Shown in pieces: positions 42,990 through 57,175 of a stretch of 64,000 nucleotides of DNA. This stretch comes from Cichorium intybus. Taxonomy: Eukaryota; Streptophyta; Magnoliopsida; Asterales; Asteraceae. Position numbers and translations under genes: made by a program. Under the pieces are notes generated by a model. The model saw only the letters and a program-made list of their open reading frames with translations, was not told the DNA's origin and did not search any database. The stretch covers positions 77,244,382 to 77,308,381 of the forward strand of contig CM042016.1 of assembly GCA_023525715.1 (NCBI GenBank), read 5' to 3'. Position 1 is the stretch's first letter, and each line of letters starts with the position of its first letter.

Positions 42990-44090
42990 TTAGTCTCGAT
43001 GACCATCGATGCAACTTTTGGAAACAACAAGGACCAGTCATAATTTACTAATAATTGGACCAAAAATATGATTTTCTGCAAACCACATCGATCAAAAATG
43101 TAACTTACTCTAAATATGATAATAGTGTTGTTTAGCATATGTGAATATGTATTTACTGGAATCAAATAGTCTGTTGCATTTAACAATGTCTAATTTTATA
43201 TTTTATTAGTAAGCCTGATTTTTAAAATGTTTAATTAAATCATATAAATAATAGATTTCTATCTAACACTTGGGTTTGCAATGTATGTTAGTACATATAT
43301 TAATGAACATGTTAAAAATAAGACAACCATATAAACTTGTAACACTTGGGTTTGCAAATTAGTCTCGATGACCATCGATGCAACTTTTAAAAACCACAAG
43401 GACCATTCACATCAATTTTCTAATAGTTGGACCAAAAATATGATTTTCTGCAAGCCACGGTGATAAAAAATGTAACTTACTCTTAATATGATGATAGTGT
43501 TAGCATATGATAAATATGTATTTATTGGAGTCAAATAGTCAATTGCATTTAACACTATCTAATTTTATATTTTATTAATGATTCTGATATTTAAAATATT
43601 TAATTGAATCATATAAATAATAGATTTCTACTAACACTTGGGTTTGCAGTATGTTACTACATATATTAACAAACATGTTAAAAACAAGACAACCATATAA
43701 ACTTGTAACACTTGGATTTGCAAGTTAGTCTCGATGACCATCAATGCAACTTTTGAAAACCACAAGTCATATCAATTTTCTATTAGTTTGACCAAAAGTA
43801 TGATTTTCTACAAACCTCAGCGATCAAAAATGTAACTAACTCTTAATATGATGATAGTGTTGTCTAGCATATGATAAATACGTATTTATTGGAGTCAAAT
43901 AGTCAATTGCATTTAACGATATCTAATTTTATATTTTATTAGTAAGCCTAATTTTTAAAATATTTAATTAAATCATATAAATAACAGCTTTCTATCTAAC
44001 ACTTGGGTTAGCAAAGTATGTTACTACATACATTAATTAACGTGTAAAAACAAGACACTTGTGACGATTATACATAAAAAAGAATTGCAC
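42990..44090 (-). repeat. Three tandem copies of an about 368-bp unit related to MULE termini
   Basis: Units start at 42990, 43359 and 43725 ('ttagtctcgatgaccatc'), giving periods of 369 and 366 bp. Each unit contains a segment reading inward on the minus strand as GAGTAAGTTACATTTTTGATC and 'ttggtcc', similar to the MULE1 terminus. The units contain no ORF. They lie where the 5' terminus of MULE3 should be, so they look like a tandemly reiterated TIR/subterminal region. Confidence 0.75.
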
Positions 44091-44712
44091 ATCGTTTTAC
44101 AGATAAGGCAATAGGCAAGAGATATCATAGAAACCCAAAGATTGCATTTGTTACTCGAGATATGACCAGATTAGATGCGATAAAACTAAATTGAACAACC
44201 TTTTTAAGACTATTTCCAATGTCGACGATGAATTCACATACAAGTTTATTGTCACAAGAGATCAAAAGCCGGTTTTTGTCCCATCTTGTTCATCCTTTTT
44301 GTGGATGGCCGAAAATATTGTAATTTTGGTCAAGTGTCGGTCCTAATCCAACCTATGTCATACTTACCTGTCCCCCCTAACAAGCCGGGCCTTATTGACT
44401 TTATAGTTGGTATTTTGTTTAAAAGTTATGGTTTGTAAGAGTCGTGTTTTGGAAAGTTCATGGACCACTATATCATACATTCAAATCATCCTCAGTAAAA
44501 CATAGCTTCCATAAACCATAGTCACTATGCATAAAACCTAATCATCCCATTAACATAATTATGATATCAAAACATTACCACTATATCATTGCCTCAAAGT
44601 AAAGATATCAAGCTTCACCTATTAAAAGACTATACACCAACCCCACCAAAACAAGGTAAATCAAAAGTAACAATTTCACCCATCAAGAATCAACAAGAAC
44701 ACACTACTACCC
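44091..44712. other. 3' flank of the methyltransferase gene
   Basis: No gene on either strand. It should hold the 3' UTR of the minus-strand gene that ends at 44713. Confidence 0.4.
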
Positions 44713-45450
44713 TCATTTTCGGAACGACAATCGCGAAAACTGCGAAACCAAAAAATCCCACCCTCTCGGAGACCCGATTTTAGCCACGGAAACCGCTTCA
44801 TTTCCATCGAAATCACGCCAAAATTTAATCACATGTAAACTTTCTTCTTCGGTCGATCTCTGAACCACAATCTTTGCCGCAAACCCTTTTTCCCTCATTT
44901 GAAGACAAATTTGCAACGGATCATTAGCGGCAAGAAACAACATATACAACCACCCTTTCTCCGACAAAAGCTTATCAGCAATCGGCAAAATCTTATCAAT
45001 AACACTCCGACCGTTTTCCCCGCCAGCCCAAGCGGCGGCAATCCCGTCACCGCCGACTTCCGCCTCGGGTGTCGGCACGTACGGCGGGTTCACCACCATC
45101 ACGTCCACCATCCCCGCCAACCTCCGGTCAAGCCCCGCGGCAATGTTGGTGGTTAGCAACTCGGCGTGGACCCCGTGGGCTTCGAGGGTCTCGTGGGTGA
45201 CTTTTAGCGCGTGTGGGTTGATGTCTGTGGCGAAGTAATACGCGGTTTTTAGTTCTTGGAGTATGAGCGCGAGACTTGTGATGACATAACCACTACCGCT
45301 ACCGACTTCCATGCAAATTGAGGGGCGGTGGTTTAATAAGTTTTTTCGGTCGGCTAAAAGCGCGTCCACCAACGCGAATGAATCGTCGCATGGTTCGTAG
45401 ACTTGCGGGTGCGAACTCGTGAGTCGGATTTGTGCGATTCGAGAAGGCAT
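44713..45450 (-). CDS. eRF1 glutamine N5-methyltransferase (HEMK2/N6AMT1/MTQ2 family)
   Basis: A complete 245-residue single coding exon, ATG 45450-45448, TGA at 44715-44713. Class I SAM-dependent methyltransferase of the HemK family. Residues 14-27 (SHPQVYEPCDDSFA) are the typical N-terminal YEPxDDSF signature of the eukaryotic eRF1 methyltransferase. EVGSGSGYV (about 48-56) is the SAM-binding motif I, ATDINPHAL (about 73-81) motif II, and VVNPPYVPT (about 118-126) the NPPY motif that binds the substrate glutamine. The enzyme methylates the GGQ motif of translation termination factor eRF1 together with a Trm112 partner, in cytosol and nucleus; some homologues also modify histone H4 Lys. Length matches the family. 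The coding part is GC-richer than the AT-rich surroundings, as expected of a host gene. No disabling change. Confidence 0.93.
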   Translation of the reverse strand: MPSRIAQIRLTSSHPQVYEPCDDSFALVDALLADRKNLLNHRPSICMEVGSGSGYVITSLALILQELKTAYYFATDINPHALKVTHETLEAHGVHAELLTTNIAAGLDRRLAGMVDVMVVNPPYVPTPEAEVGGDGIAAAWAGGENGRSVIDKILPIADKLLSEKGWLYMLFLAANDPLQICLQMREKGFAAKIVVQRSTEEESLHVIKFWRDFDGNEAVSVAKIGSPRGWDFLVSQFSRLSFRK

Positions 45451-46320
45451 CTTTTTTTGAAAATCTGTTTAAAAATAGATAAAGTTATAGACTAGTTACA
45501 AATGTCGGAGTATCATAGAAAGATTAGTAACAAATGTCACAACCACTAAATCTATCAAAGAAATTGAGAAGTAAATTATGTCAAAGAAAACATGATGAGG
45601 ACAATTTGGTCTTTTAGTGAAAAGACGAAGGTGGAGTTCAATTCTTACAACCCACCTTTGGCGATAATGAAGTCCGTCAAACATGGAATTTGAAGAAATC
45701 TCGGATAGTTCAGTCTCAGTCCTGTTGGTATGGCAACAAAACAGGCCAAGAAATGGAATTAGAGATTCCAATTCCTTTGGATTCTTCTGGAATTGTACAA
45801 CTCCCCAACGCAAACGGTTATACTGATTCGATTTACATAATTAAAGTGAAACTACAGAAATTGTAGTCATGCTAGTGGGGTAAGTTACATGGTCAATTTT
45901 GTTCAAGAAAGCGTACAGCGTACTCTTTGAATTAGTTATCATTTTCATCAAATTGCACATATGTTCATGGAAATTATAAACTCGAAACTAGTTTGTTTGA
46001 CACACCAAGCCAGAGAAACAATGACAAATAATAAAATTCAGCGAGAACAGATCAAGAAACCCTCATATCATACAAACTAAACAAAATGGGGGTTATTACA
46101 TTTCAAACTAAGAACACTCGTATATAATACATGTAAACAACAAAATACCTTGAATCGGGCTTCTTGAACGCGTTTATCGGAAGTATCCTTTCTCCGCCAG
46201 AATACAGAACTTGAACCGGGGAAAAGAACAATTGTAAAGCGCAAAGAGATGAAATCGAGAGAGGAATAGGGGGAGGTTAGGTTTCGCGTACTGCCACTCT
46301 CTTTTTCGTTTTGTTTTGTC
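45451..46320 (-). other. Probable 5' leader of the methyltransferase gene, with an intron
   Basis: On the minus strand an acceptor TTTTTAAACAG ends at 45465, 14 bases before the ATG, and a donor AAG|GTATTTTG lies at 46149/46148, so a 5' UTR intron of about 684 bp is plausible. The leader exon would be about 46150-46320. Position and splice consensus are the only evidence. Confidence 0.45.
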
Positions 46321-46641
46321 TAAGAAAGGGAGTTTCAGCGATTAGTACGAGATAGGAAGGCGACAGGGGAAGAGGTGGGGCGGCAGGGAGGTCGGTCATG
46401 GGGATGGGAGGGACGGTGGGAGTGGTGTCGATGGTTTGGGGATCGCGATTTCGCACACGGCAGGGATTGGGTAGGGTTGTGCTACGAAGTTATGACTTGT
46501 AAAATACAACCCTGTTAATGCATTGTTTTAATTTAAAAATCAGACGCGATTTTAATACAGCATTAAATATAGGGAAAAAGAAGATGATTACACAAATACG
46601 AAAATGTAAAATCTACATCTTTATTTTTATAATTTTAATTT
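46321..46641. other. Promoter-side flank of the methyltransferase gene
   Basis: GC-rich and purine-rich to about 46500 (ggcgacaggggaagaggtgg type), then AT-rich. No ORF or clear TATA box. Confidence 0.35.
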
Positions 46642-46900
46642 TTAAGGTTAATGTCGAATTTGGTTATTTATTTTTATGATTTGTGTTAATTTGGTCATTT
46701 AACTTTTTTTAAGTTCTAAAATGTCATTTAACTTTTTATTTTAATTCCAAAATGGTCACTATGACCTGTTATAACCGGTCATAATGATCATTTCGAAAAT
46801 AAATAAAAAGTTAGGTGACTTTTTAAAACTTAAACAGAGTTAAGTAACCAAATGAGCATGAACCAGAAAGTTAAGTGACCAAATTAGACTTTAACCTTAA
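46642..46900. mobile_element. Foldback MITE-like element (about 259 bp)
   Basis: Ends TTAAGGTTAA (46642) and TTAACCTTAA (46900). The two halves are inverted copies along nearly their full length (AATTTGGT..., AAGTT, ACTTTTTATTT, AATGGTCA shared in inverted order), meeting near 46772. No coding capacity. Flanks are T/A-rich, so the target duplication cannot be set. Confidence 0.8.
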
Positions 46901-47010
46901 AAATATATAAATTTTTAGAAATTGTGTTAGTTGTGAATTAAATTAACCATGTAAACAGTCTCTATGTTTATTTTACTCAACTAATTCATTTTTGTAAATG
47001 AATAAAAAAG

Positions 47011-47012
<2 letters not shown>

Positions 47013-47100
<88 letters not shown>
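47013..47100. repeat. (AT)n microsatellite at Helitron H1 terminus
   Basis: About 88 bp of AT dinucleotides ending one base before the CTAG that forms the Helitron 3' end. Confidence 0.95.
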
Positions 47101-47102
<2 letters not shown>

Positions 47103-47585
47103 TAGTGGTGTACCCGCGCAATGCGGCGGGGTGCTAATGGGGGGGGGGGGAGAGCAAGGTTCGGTAATTAGTTTTTTTTTCCAATATTAGTTTCATTTGT
47201 GTATGAGTTGTTCGGTTTTCTTTTGATTTATAGTTTCATTGGAATAGTTATACTGGGTACTTGACTTTAGATAAGAAGTTGGTTCATAACTAGATACGTA
47301 AATCGATTTGATTCTCGTTTCTTTAGATTTCCAATTTTCGGTGTCAAGTGCGTTCGGTTTTAGTTGCACCGTATATCATAAAACTTCGACCAAACTTATT
47401 TTTCAGTTTAACCACAAACACTAAAAAGCAAATAAGCACCTTAAAAAGTTAACAAAAATTTTCGGGTGGGGATTAGTTTTTTTTTCAACAGGTTATGTTG
47501 CCGATGTTACTTGCTCTTTGGAAAAAAAAAACTTCTATAACATTATTGTTTCCGGAAGTTTTCATTTAATAGCAACTTATTTTCC

Positions 47586-47960
47586 AAAATGAGTGTTTTA
47601 GAAAGTATATATCAATGGAGTGATATTTTCTTACAAAGTACAATGCTAACTAATAATAATTTTTTTACCACTTACATAATTTCCGAAAAAAACTTAATAG
47701 CATTATATTTTTTAAAAGTTTTAGTTTATATCAAAATTATTACTAAAATGAGTAGTTTAGAAAGTGTATTGCAATGAAATTATACTTTTACAAAGTACAA
47801 TGCTTAAAAATAAATTTTTTGCCTGCTTTACGTATTTATTGAAAAAAAATATAGCAATGTACATTGTAAAATTTTCATTTTATAGCAATGTAGATTAAAA
47901 ATGAGTACTTTAGAAAGGTACTTTAGAAAGTACATTGCTACCAAATTATACATTTTATGG
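47586..47960. repeat. About 155-bp imperfect repeats inside Helitron H1
   Basis: 'aaaatgagtrntttagaaagt' followed by 'acaaagtacaatgct' or similar recurs near 47586, 47745 and 47897, with loss of parts in the third copy. Confidence 0.65.
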
Positions 47961-49446
47961 TAATGTAATTTCTAAAATACAGATTTTGCCACTGGTACAA
48001 TTTAAAATGTAGTTATAGATGTTCTTTTAATAAATGATTGTTTCCTACATAAAAAATAGAAATGTTAAGTAACGTGATATAACTCATCTCCAATATTTTT
48101 TTTTTTCACATTTACAATACTTGTATGCCATTTGCTTCACTCTTACATAATGCATTAAATATGAATTTTTAGCATTTATTGAAGATGTAAAATTTCATAC
48201 AATTGTAAAAATTTAAAATCTACAATTTTACTTTGAAAAAATCATATAACTTACAAACATCGTTATGGTTGTTTCTTTTTTATAATACAACAACATAATA
48301 ATAAACTAAAGATTCAAAAACGAAAACATAAACCCAATATTCCAGAATTGACATTAATTGGCACCTTTACCACTTAATCCAAAAACATAAACCTAATGTC
48401 ATAAAATTTATTAGTACCATTTCATCAACCATCTTATGACCATACATAAAAGAAGCCATGAAATCCAATAACAATTTGTGAGAAATAATTCACATATTCC
48501 AATAACATATGAATTGAGAGTCGTTTAAATAACCTAAACAAAATAAAAAATCAAGATAAATAATAACAAACCTTAAAATTTAATGTGTCTGCTAGTAGCT
48601 CTTAAATATAGAAATAATACAAATTACAAAATACAAAGAAAAAAAAAACAAACTCAAGCTTTGTACGCTTCAAATCAGACCCCAAAACTTTCAGATCGTA
48701 TTTAGCAAAGTAAACAAAATTGGGTCAATAAAATGTCCTAAAAATAAACAAAACTCACTTGTTAGAAACCATATGATGGGTTCAAGCATAGAAATCAAAT
48801 ATGTGTAACTATTCAAGTACAAAAATTCAAATTTGAGACCATTTTGGCTTACTAATAGAGCACTTTTAGATAATTAATCCAGGATAATATTTTGAGCTTA
48901 CCATTTAAAACTTTTGTTGAAGAGAAAGATCCTCGCCTATGCTTAGGTCCCAGCCACTATTCTGATTGCCAATCTGTCAGCTTGTACACTTTAGAATACC
49001 GCTAATTATCTAAATAAAATTGTAGAAACAACCGGTTAATTTGTATGCCATCAAGAAAACTACAAAGCTTTTTGTATCTAAGCCTAGCTCAATAAATAAG
49101 TAAAATAGCCATCATGGCCATTCTTCCAATTGCATCAAGAAATAACAACTTCGATAAGCTAAAATAGAAAACACGAATAGAATGGCTAGGTCTTTAGGGT
49201 ATTTTGGTCAACTATTGAATCCGTAATTGACGTCATGGTTTTATGTATAGTAAACATGTCTAAACACTTAAGATCAGCTATAAAAGGTAAAAAAATGTAT
49301 TTAATCAAAATGAATAATAGCATGCATCATGTTTTTAATATTTACAATGTATCGCCTTATCATTTGGTGCATCATGTATTACAAACATCCAAACGTTCAT
49401 TATTTTAATTTTTTTTTTGAATTCTTACAAGTATAATAAGTCGTAC

Positions 49447-49619
49447 CTTCAATAGAGAAACCTTGAATTTGAAAGGCACATCATTAACAGATGGAATCTT
49501 GTAATTTCCAGGACCAGATGTGAACAAAAAACCAGGCTGAATCCATTTATGAGCATCATCACCCATTTCAACTCCTCAAGAGCCACCCATCCCATACCTT
49601 GCACAAATGCTCCTTCAAT
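49447..49619 (-). pseudogene. Captured exon of xanthine dehydrogenase, one-base deletion
   Basis: The minus-strand exon has an intact acceptor (TGCAG before 49619) and donor (AAG|GTACG at 49447/49446). It translates first as IEGAFVQGMGWVALEELKW and, after shifting one base, as the rest of the same exon (GPGNYKIP, SVNDVPFKFKVSLLK), typical of the molybdopterin domain of plant xanthine dehydrogenase. One G is missing in the run near 49557, breaking the frame. No other XDH exon was recognised nearby. It is a transduplicated exon within Helitron H1 rather than a gene. Confidence 0.85.
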
Positions 49620-51787
49620 CTGCATTCAAAAACATAAAAAAAAAAAAAATCAAGAACCGTCATCTTCTTTGAAGTGCTACTATATTTTAGCATTCTACTT
49701 TCTCCATGTACATGAGCATGTTAGTGAAACTGAAGTTTTTTTATGCTAGTTTCAAAGTAAAGAAATAAAAAAGGGACAAAAAGAATAATTGTTTGTAGTT
49801 TTACTTACCATTCAAAACCAAACATATTATAACACTCTATGGCAGTGATCACACGTGCATAATGGTTGTATTGGGTGGATGTAGCTCAATTGTAGCATGC
49901 CAAGGTCTGGTCCTGTAATTTAAAAATAGAGATGTTAAGTTTCAATATTCAGATCCCATGTAGACATGACATAAATTGTAAATGGTACGATCCAACCTTT
50001 TCAAACCCCTCCAAATAACAATGACCTTTCATTTACAAAATCCATTTCTTGCTGCTAAATGCAACAACCAGTTATGAAAGTACGTTGCTATAACCAAAAA
50101 AATCAAATAAAATTACAGTGCTAACAACTAAAGTTGAATTCTAGATGGTTCAGAAGCAACCTGCATTCATATGGGATCGGTAATTCATTGTTCATAGACT
50201 CTTGTGTGCCTAAATCCATTGTTGTAGTAAAAGGATTGTTTGTCCTTGTACAAGTCCAATGTGCATCCCAATTTGCTATGTATAGTACTCTGAGGAATAC
50301 TCTTCTAATTAATATAACACCTCCTATAAATCTTTATTACTGAAAAATAAAAATTTGCAAACTCTAAGAAATCAATAACAAACTAAATTTACAATTTAAC
50401 ATAAACAATAAAATCCAATAATAGTTAAGATATTTAAATGTTAAAAGAAAATGAGCAGGTCTATCAAACAATCGATGACATAGATGAAAAAAACCGAACC
50501 TGTGAAACCAATAATTTTGAGCTTGACCTAAAAATAGATCACTATAAAAATAAAAATAAAAGCAAAAAGGTAAAAATTGCAAAATCAAACATCACCAGAA
50601 TTCAAAGAGTGAACAATAGGCCGGTTAAAATAGCATAATTTCGAATGTTTAGGGCTTTGGTACGAAATCGTAACAATTAACCGTAAATTACGATGGTGCG
50701 GGGTTTCTTGTGATGGTGCTGCGATGGTTTTGAGAGAGATTAAAAAGGAGGGATTAAGCAAAAGAAAATCAAAAAAGAGAGAATAAAACTAAAGGTTTAT
50801 AAAGAGGATGTTCAAATTTTGCATTTCAAATTAGGGTCACAGAATTGAAGGTAATAGTGGGAGATTGGGGCTGAGAATTCGATATTAGGGGAAGATGGTG
50901 GTGACGGTAATGTGTGCATGTCTTCGCAGATCAAGTACGGTTGTTGGCGATGAGACTCTACAGCTCCCAGCAACGTGATTTTGGAATCATCTGAAACACA
51001 ATGAAACAGATTTAAATTTCTAGATACATCAAATCGACACGATCTTCACACAAATACATCAAGAAACAGAATTTCGTTGCATCATATACTTAAAATCTTC
51101 AAAGAATCAAAAACAAATCGATAAACCAGAATCAAAATGAAAAGGAAAAAAGAAAGAAAATGTATGCAGGATTCTTGATAATAAACAACAATCTACAAAC
51201 CAATTACATTTTACGTTCCAACCATCTAAGTCCTTTCGGTAGACGGAGTCAATTCGGTGCGATGGTGAATCTGGAGGCGCAGATATGGCGTTTCCATCAT
51301 TGTGAGGCGTGAGACTGTTGACAGGAAGTGGTGTTGTTGTGCGGAGGCTAGGGTTTTTGTAGAGAGAATACGAGAGAAGGTGAGAGTTTGGAGAAAGGAG
51401 AGATATGGTTTCCAGTTTTGAATCTGAAAACAGATCCGCCTTTGTTCAATTATTTCAACTTTTCAATAAAGATCAAGGGTATGGGTGTAAACGGGAGTGG
51501 AGTGGCTACAATGGTGGTGCACGTGAGGAAGGTTGTGACGGTGGTGAGTAATGGTTAGAGGTTGCTGAGATCCGTAGATATGGGTGAAGGTGGCTGAGAT
51601 CTTAGGTTTCTAGACAGTTATAGGGTAGGATGGTGACGATCAAGGCAGTGGTGAGTAATGGTGGTTGAAGGTTGACGAGTTAGGGTTTTAGAGGGAGAGA
51701 AGGAGAGAATTTGGGGATTCAGCGTGTGACACAGTCGTTGTGAAGCCTATGTTGTTTTAAATTTTAAAGCGTAGCTAGTAGATAAGA
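49620..51787. other. Remainder of Helitron H1 without recognisable genes
   Basis: Mixed AT-rich DNA plus a CT/AG-rich segment (51240-51720) that on the minus strand looks like a plant 5' UTR ('tctctccctctaaaaccctaa'). I found no coding frame. The 50364-50638 ORFs are lysine- or phenylalanine-rich low-complexity frames and were not called. Confidence 0.4.
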
Positions 51788-53046
51788 TTAGAATTATCCA
51801 GCTGAAAGTTTATATGCATTAGGATGTGTAAGTTGTGTATAATAGTTTGGATCTCTTAATTTTAAGAGTTTCCATTTTAGAAACCATTTTTCCGTTTTAA
51901 GGTAGTGTAGATATATATAATCTATATCTATCTATCTATATCTATATCTATATAACTCTTATAATAGAGACCATTCATGAATGTGGATCAAGATAACTCA
52001 AATACTTGCATCATATTGATTTGAAATCCCCCAAGACTTTTCAACTTATACTATTTAATGTCTTTGATGTTTTGGCTATATAAGAACATCATTTTCCATG
52101 CTTGGTTACTATTAAGAACATCATTTCTCATGCTTGGTTTCTCTTGATTCTTTTTCCTCTTTCCAGTTTATTTTTGTAGAATGTGTGGAAGTTTAGTACA
52201 AGGTTGTAGTCATATTATTTGTAAAACGAAAAGTTCAAAGATGATCTTCTTACAAAAAGTTCAATGATGATCTTCTTTGGGTATATCAAAGATTTTAATG
52301 TTTCAACTTTTACAATGGTTTTAAACATGGTGATGTGCCTCTACGAATGTCCCACGGCTACTTTTGAGGAATCTGCATTGATGAAAGTAAGCAAGTTAGT
52401 ATGCTTAGAGAATTTGAGTATTTTAAACATGATTAAGAATCTTATTTTCCATGGTTAGTTAGTATCATGTGTTTTTCTTATGTTTCCAAATCTATATCTA
52501 TATAACTTTCATGTAGAGTGGGTCACAATGTTGGAGTTTATAGTCATATATGATGTGTAAAGGAAAAGTTATCATGAAATACGTAATGGATACGATCTTC
52601 AATTCTATCAAACATTTAAAGGACACGATTATACGTTTGGTGTAAACTACGGTGATGTTTTGTATTAAAAGTTAATTGATATTGTGTTTTTATAAATACA
52701 CGATAAACTAAGAAATTTTCTTCGTGTTGTTTTTTATCAATACATGATAGAACACTCTAAATTTTTGACCCACTAAATGAATTAACCGCACATTGTTAAA
52801 ATGATTTTAGGCAAGATTTGCGATTGAAATTTAAGTATTTCACATGTTATTGTAGAAGAATCAACGATTTGAAAATTTGTGGTATCTATTCCACTTTTCA
52901 AGTTACTTTTTAGTTTATAGTCAATAATTGGTTTGGAGTTTTTTTTTCTGATTTTATTGTCATATACTAAATACTAAAAGGATTATGTAATTTTCTACTA
53001 AAACCATCCAAATCTATATCTTTATCTTTATCTTTATCTTTATAAA

Positions 53047-54700
<1,654 letters not shown>

Positions 54701-57052
54701 TCTTATAATAGAGGCCATTCAAATGAATGTGAATCAAGATATCTCATATACTTGCACCACATTCATTTGAAACTCCTACACCCTTTCATGTTCCTAAGAT
54801 TAATGAAATTTACTAATGACTTTTGATTTTCCTCTCATTTATACATGTCATAGCTATATTAGTAGTATATATATGTAAGATTTTCTTACAAAAAGCATTC
54901 ATGTGTTTGAAGGGTTTGTAATTCAAATATGAAGAGTTAGAGAAATGGGTTCTTTCATTCACTTTAAATTCATTCAAAAACTCATTATATAGCTTATAAA
55001 ACATATATTTCTTCACATTTCTAGAGCTAGAAAATCCAATGTAATTTGATCCTAAACTCCATGAAGATTTCTTATGAATTCCAAGTCAAGACAAACGTAA
55101 GTATTTAGTTAACCAAATATTAGATTATGCTTTCAATCATTTTGGTTCAAATCCAAAGTTCTCACTGTACTCCCATTATTCTTCTTATTTTAGGATTAAC
55201 TTAATCATGTTTTACTCTCAAAATTTTCTTACTAACAATATGTGTTGTATTCTCGCTTTTTTAGATTTTTGTTTTGAGATTGAATTAGTGATGATTTGTA
55301 TTTCTTATTAGTTTGACTATTAATATGATGAAAAAAATGTATTAACTCTATTTCATCTCTTGATTCTTAATGTGATTGAGTTGGAGTTTTAAGTTTTTAA
55401 AATCGTGGAACATGTTGGTTTATTTAAACGAAGAATGATGTTATTGTTAATAGATCATGTATTGGTTTGACTATCAATATGATGAAAAAAAATAAATTGG
55501 CTCTATTTCATCTCTCTTGATTTTTAATGTGATTGAATTGAATGTTTAAGTTTTTGAAATCTTGCAACGTGTTTGTTTATTTGAACGAAGAATGACATTA
55601 TTATTAATATATTATCTATTTGTTTGATTTGCCAATGTGATACTCAAATAAATATTAGTTTTTTTATCGTTCTTCAATTACAAATTTATTTTTTTTCACT
55701 TGAAACTATTAAAACCTTTCAACTTTCTACTAATTAATTACAATCATTCAAAAGGTTTTTACTAACATATTATTAATATTTAGTATTCAATTTAATATGG
55801 TATAATTTATGGGTATCAAATGATGGTTGTTGAATAGCTTTTAAGTTATTTAAGTTAATCAATTAACTACTTAATGAAATTTTTATATTTTAATAATAAT
55901 AAATTTCAAATTACTATATAAAGATCAACCATTTATTAAACGCATAAACACACATAAATCACATACAAATACAATATATGTATATGTATAACAACTGACA
56001 AACATAAAATTATAACAAATAAAAAAGAATTTATATTTGTTTCTCAAGTAGTTTGATATATCAACAAATGTAAACTCTCCCTGAATATGTTGTTTTAAAG
56101 CAATAAACAAATACATGTATGATTATAAAAATTATAAATAATCTAGGAAACGAATTTACAATGTGTTTATATCAACTTTTAGCTTAAGATTAAATATATA
56201 ATCTTAAAACTCCTAAACGCTTAAATTAAGATGTTATGTTTTAATTACACTATCCATATATAATGCAAAATTATTATTGGATGTGTCATTGATGTTTGTT
56301 AAATTAACACGTTGATAACATTATAATTATTTAAAATATATGATTATGATATTATGTTTGAGATTTATTGTGACACCCCATTTCCACTGTTTGCAAATAC
56401 CATGGTTTTTCGTATAAATACATGAATACAAAAATACGGTTTGTCAAAAACCGATAATTTACATGCTTAAAAACAGTGGGTGTTACAAATCCATATCAAA
56501 ACTACCATAGTAAGCAAGAAAGGATTAAACCTTGAGTCCAAGACGGGAGCTAACTCGGGCTCTACTCCAGCTTTACTCCAACCAATTATACTTTAGAATT
56601 TTAACCTGGAATACATGACAAAACATAAAATACGTAAGACAATAATGTCTCGTGAGTTACATGAGTTTTAGACTCAAACCATTAACTTATTTCTTCCAAC
56701 TTTTTATAAAATTTGTAACATAAAACTTCTGTCAAAACTTTATAGTAATAACATACTATAACTTTTTACTTCTCCAAATCATTTCATAACATGCTTTACA
56801 AAATAATATCTTTCAAAACTTATAGTAGTAACATACTATAACTCTTTTACTTTCCAAAATCATTTCATAGCATACTTTACAAAAATAACTTCTTTCTTAC
56901 TTTCTTTGACTGGTTTTATAAGCTTGCTAGATTTTTATACTTAGGGCTTTAATCACCATAAGTGATACCCCAAGTCTCTATGGCTAGAAAGAACGGATCA
57001 ATCCTCACCATAGAAGTGCTGAGGCAATCTACTTCGCGATGGGGCTTTTTCC

Positions 57053-57175
57053 CCAGTAGACCCCTTACCTAACCCGGGAAGGTTGGAACATAGTTCCCTT
57101 ACTAACGCTACTAGTAGACCCCTTACCTAACCCGGGAAGGTTGGAACATAGTTCCCTTACTAACGCTGCTTGCTA
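57053..57175. repeat. Two tandem copies of an about 61-bp unit
   Basis: 'agtagaccccttacctaacc' through 'cttactaacgct' is repeated almost perfectly, at 57053 and 57114. Confidence 0.9.

Larger units (their letters stand above)
47102..51787 (-). mobile_element. Helitron H1, minus strand, carrying a gene fragment
   Basis: The minus-strand 3' end reads GCATTGCGCGGGTACACCACTAG, with a CCCGC...GCGGG hairpin about ten bases before the terminal CTAG (47102-47105) and target T at 47101. The proposed 5' end is A|TCTTATCTACTAGC (51787-51774), sharing TCTTAT with the other Helitrons here. No Rep/helicase ORF was found, so it is non-autonomous. It contains a xanthine dehydrogenase exon (49447-49619), tandem repeats near its 3' end (47586-47960) and a CT-rich 5' UTR-like segment near its 5' end (51240-51720). 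The 3' end is firm, the 5' end less so. Confidence 0.65.

Noticed and set aside
42990..44090. CRISPR-like regular repeats
   Set aside because: Units of about 368 bp without short conserved repeats and unique spacers, in a plant nuclear context; they are transposon-related tandem repeats.
44899..45156. Plus-strand ORF inside the methyltransferase gene
   Set aside because: Shadow of the GC-rich minus-strand coding sequence.
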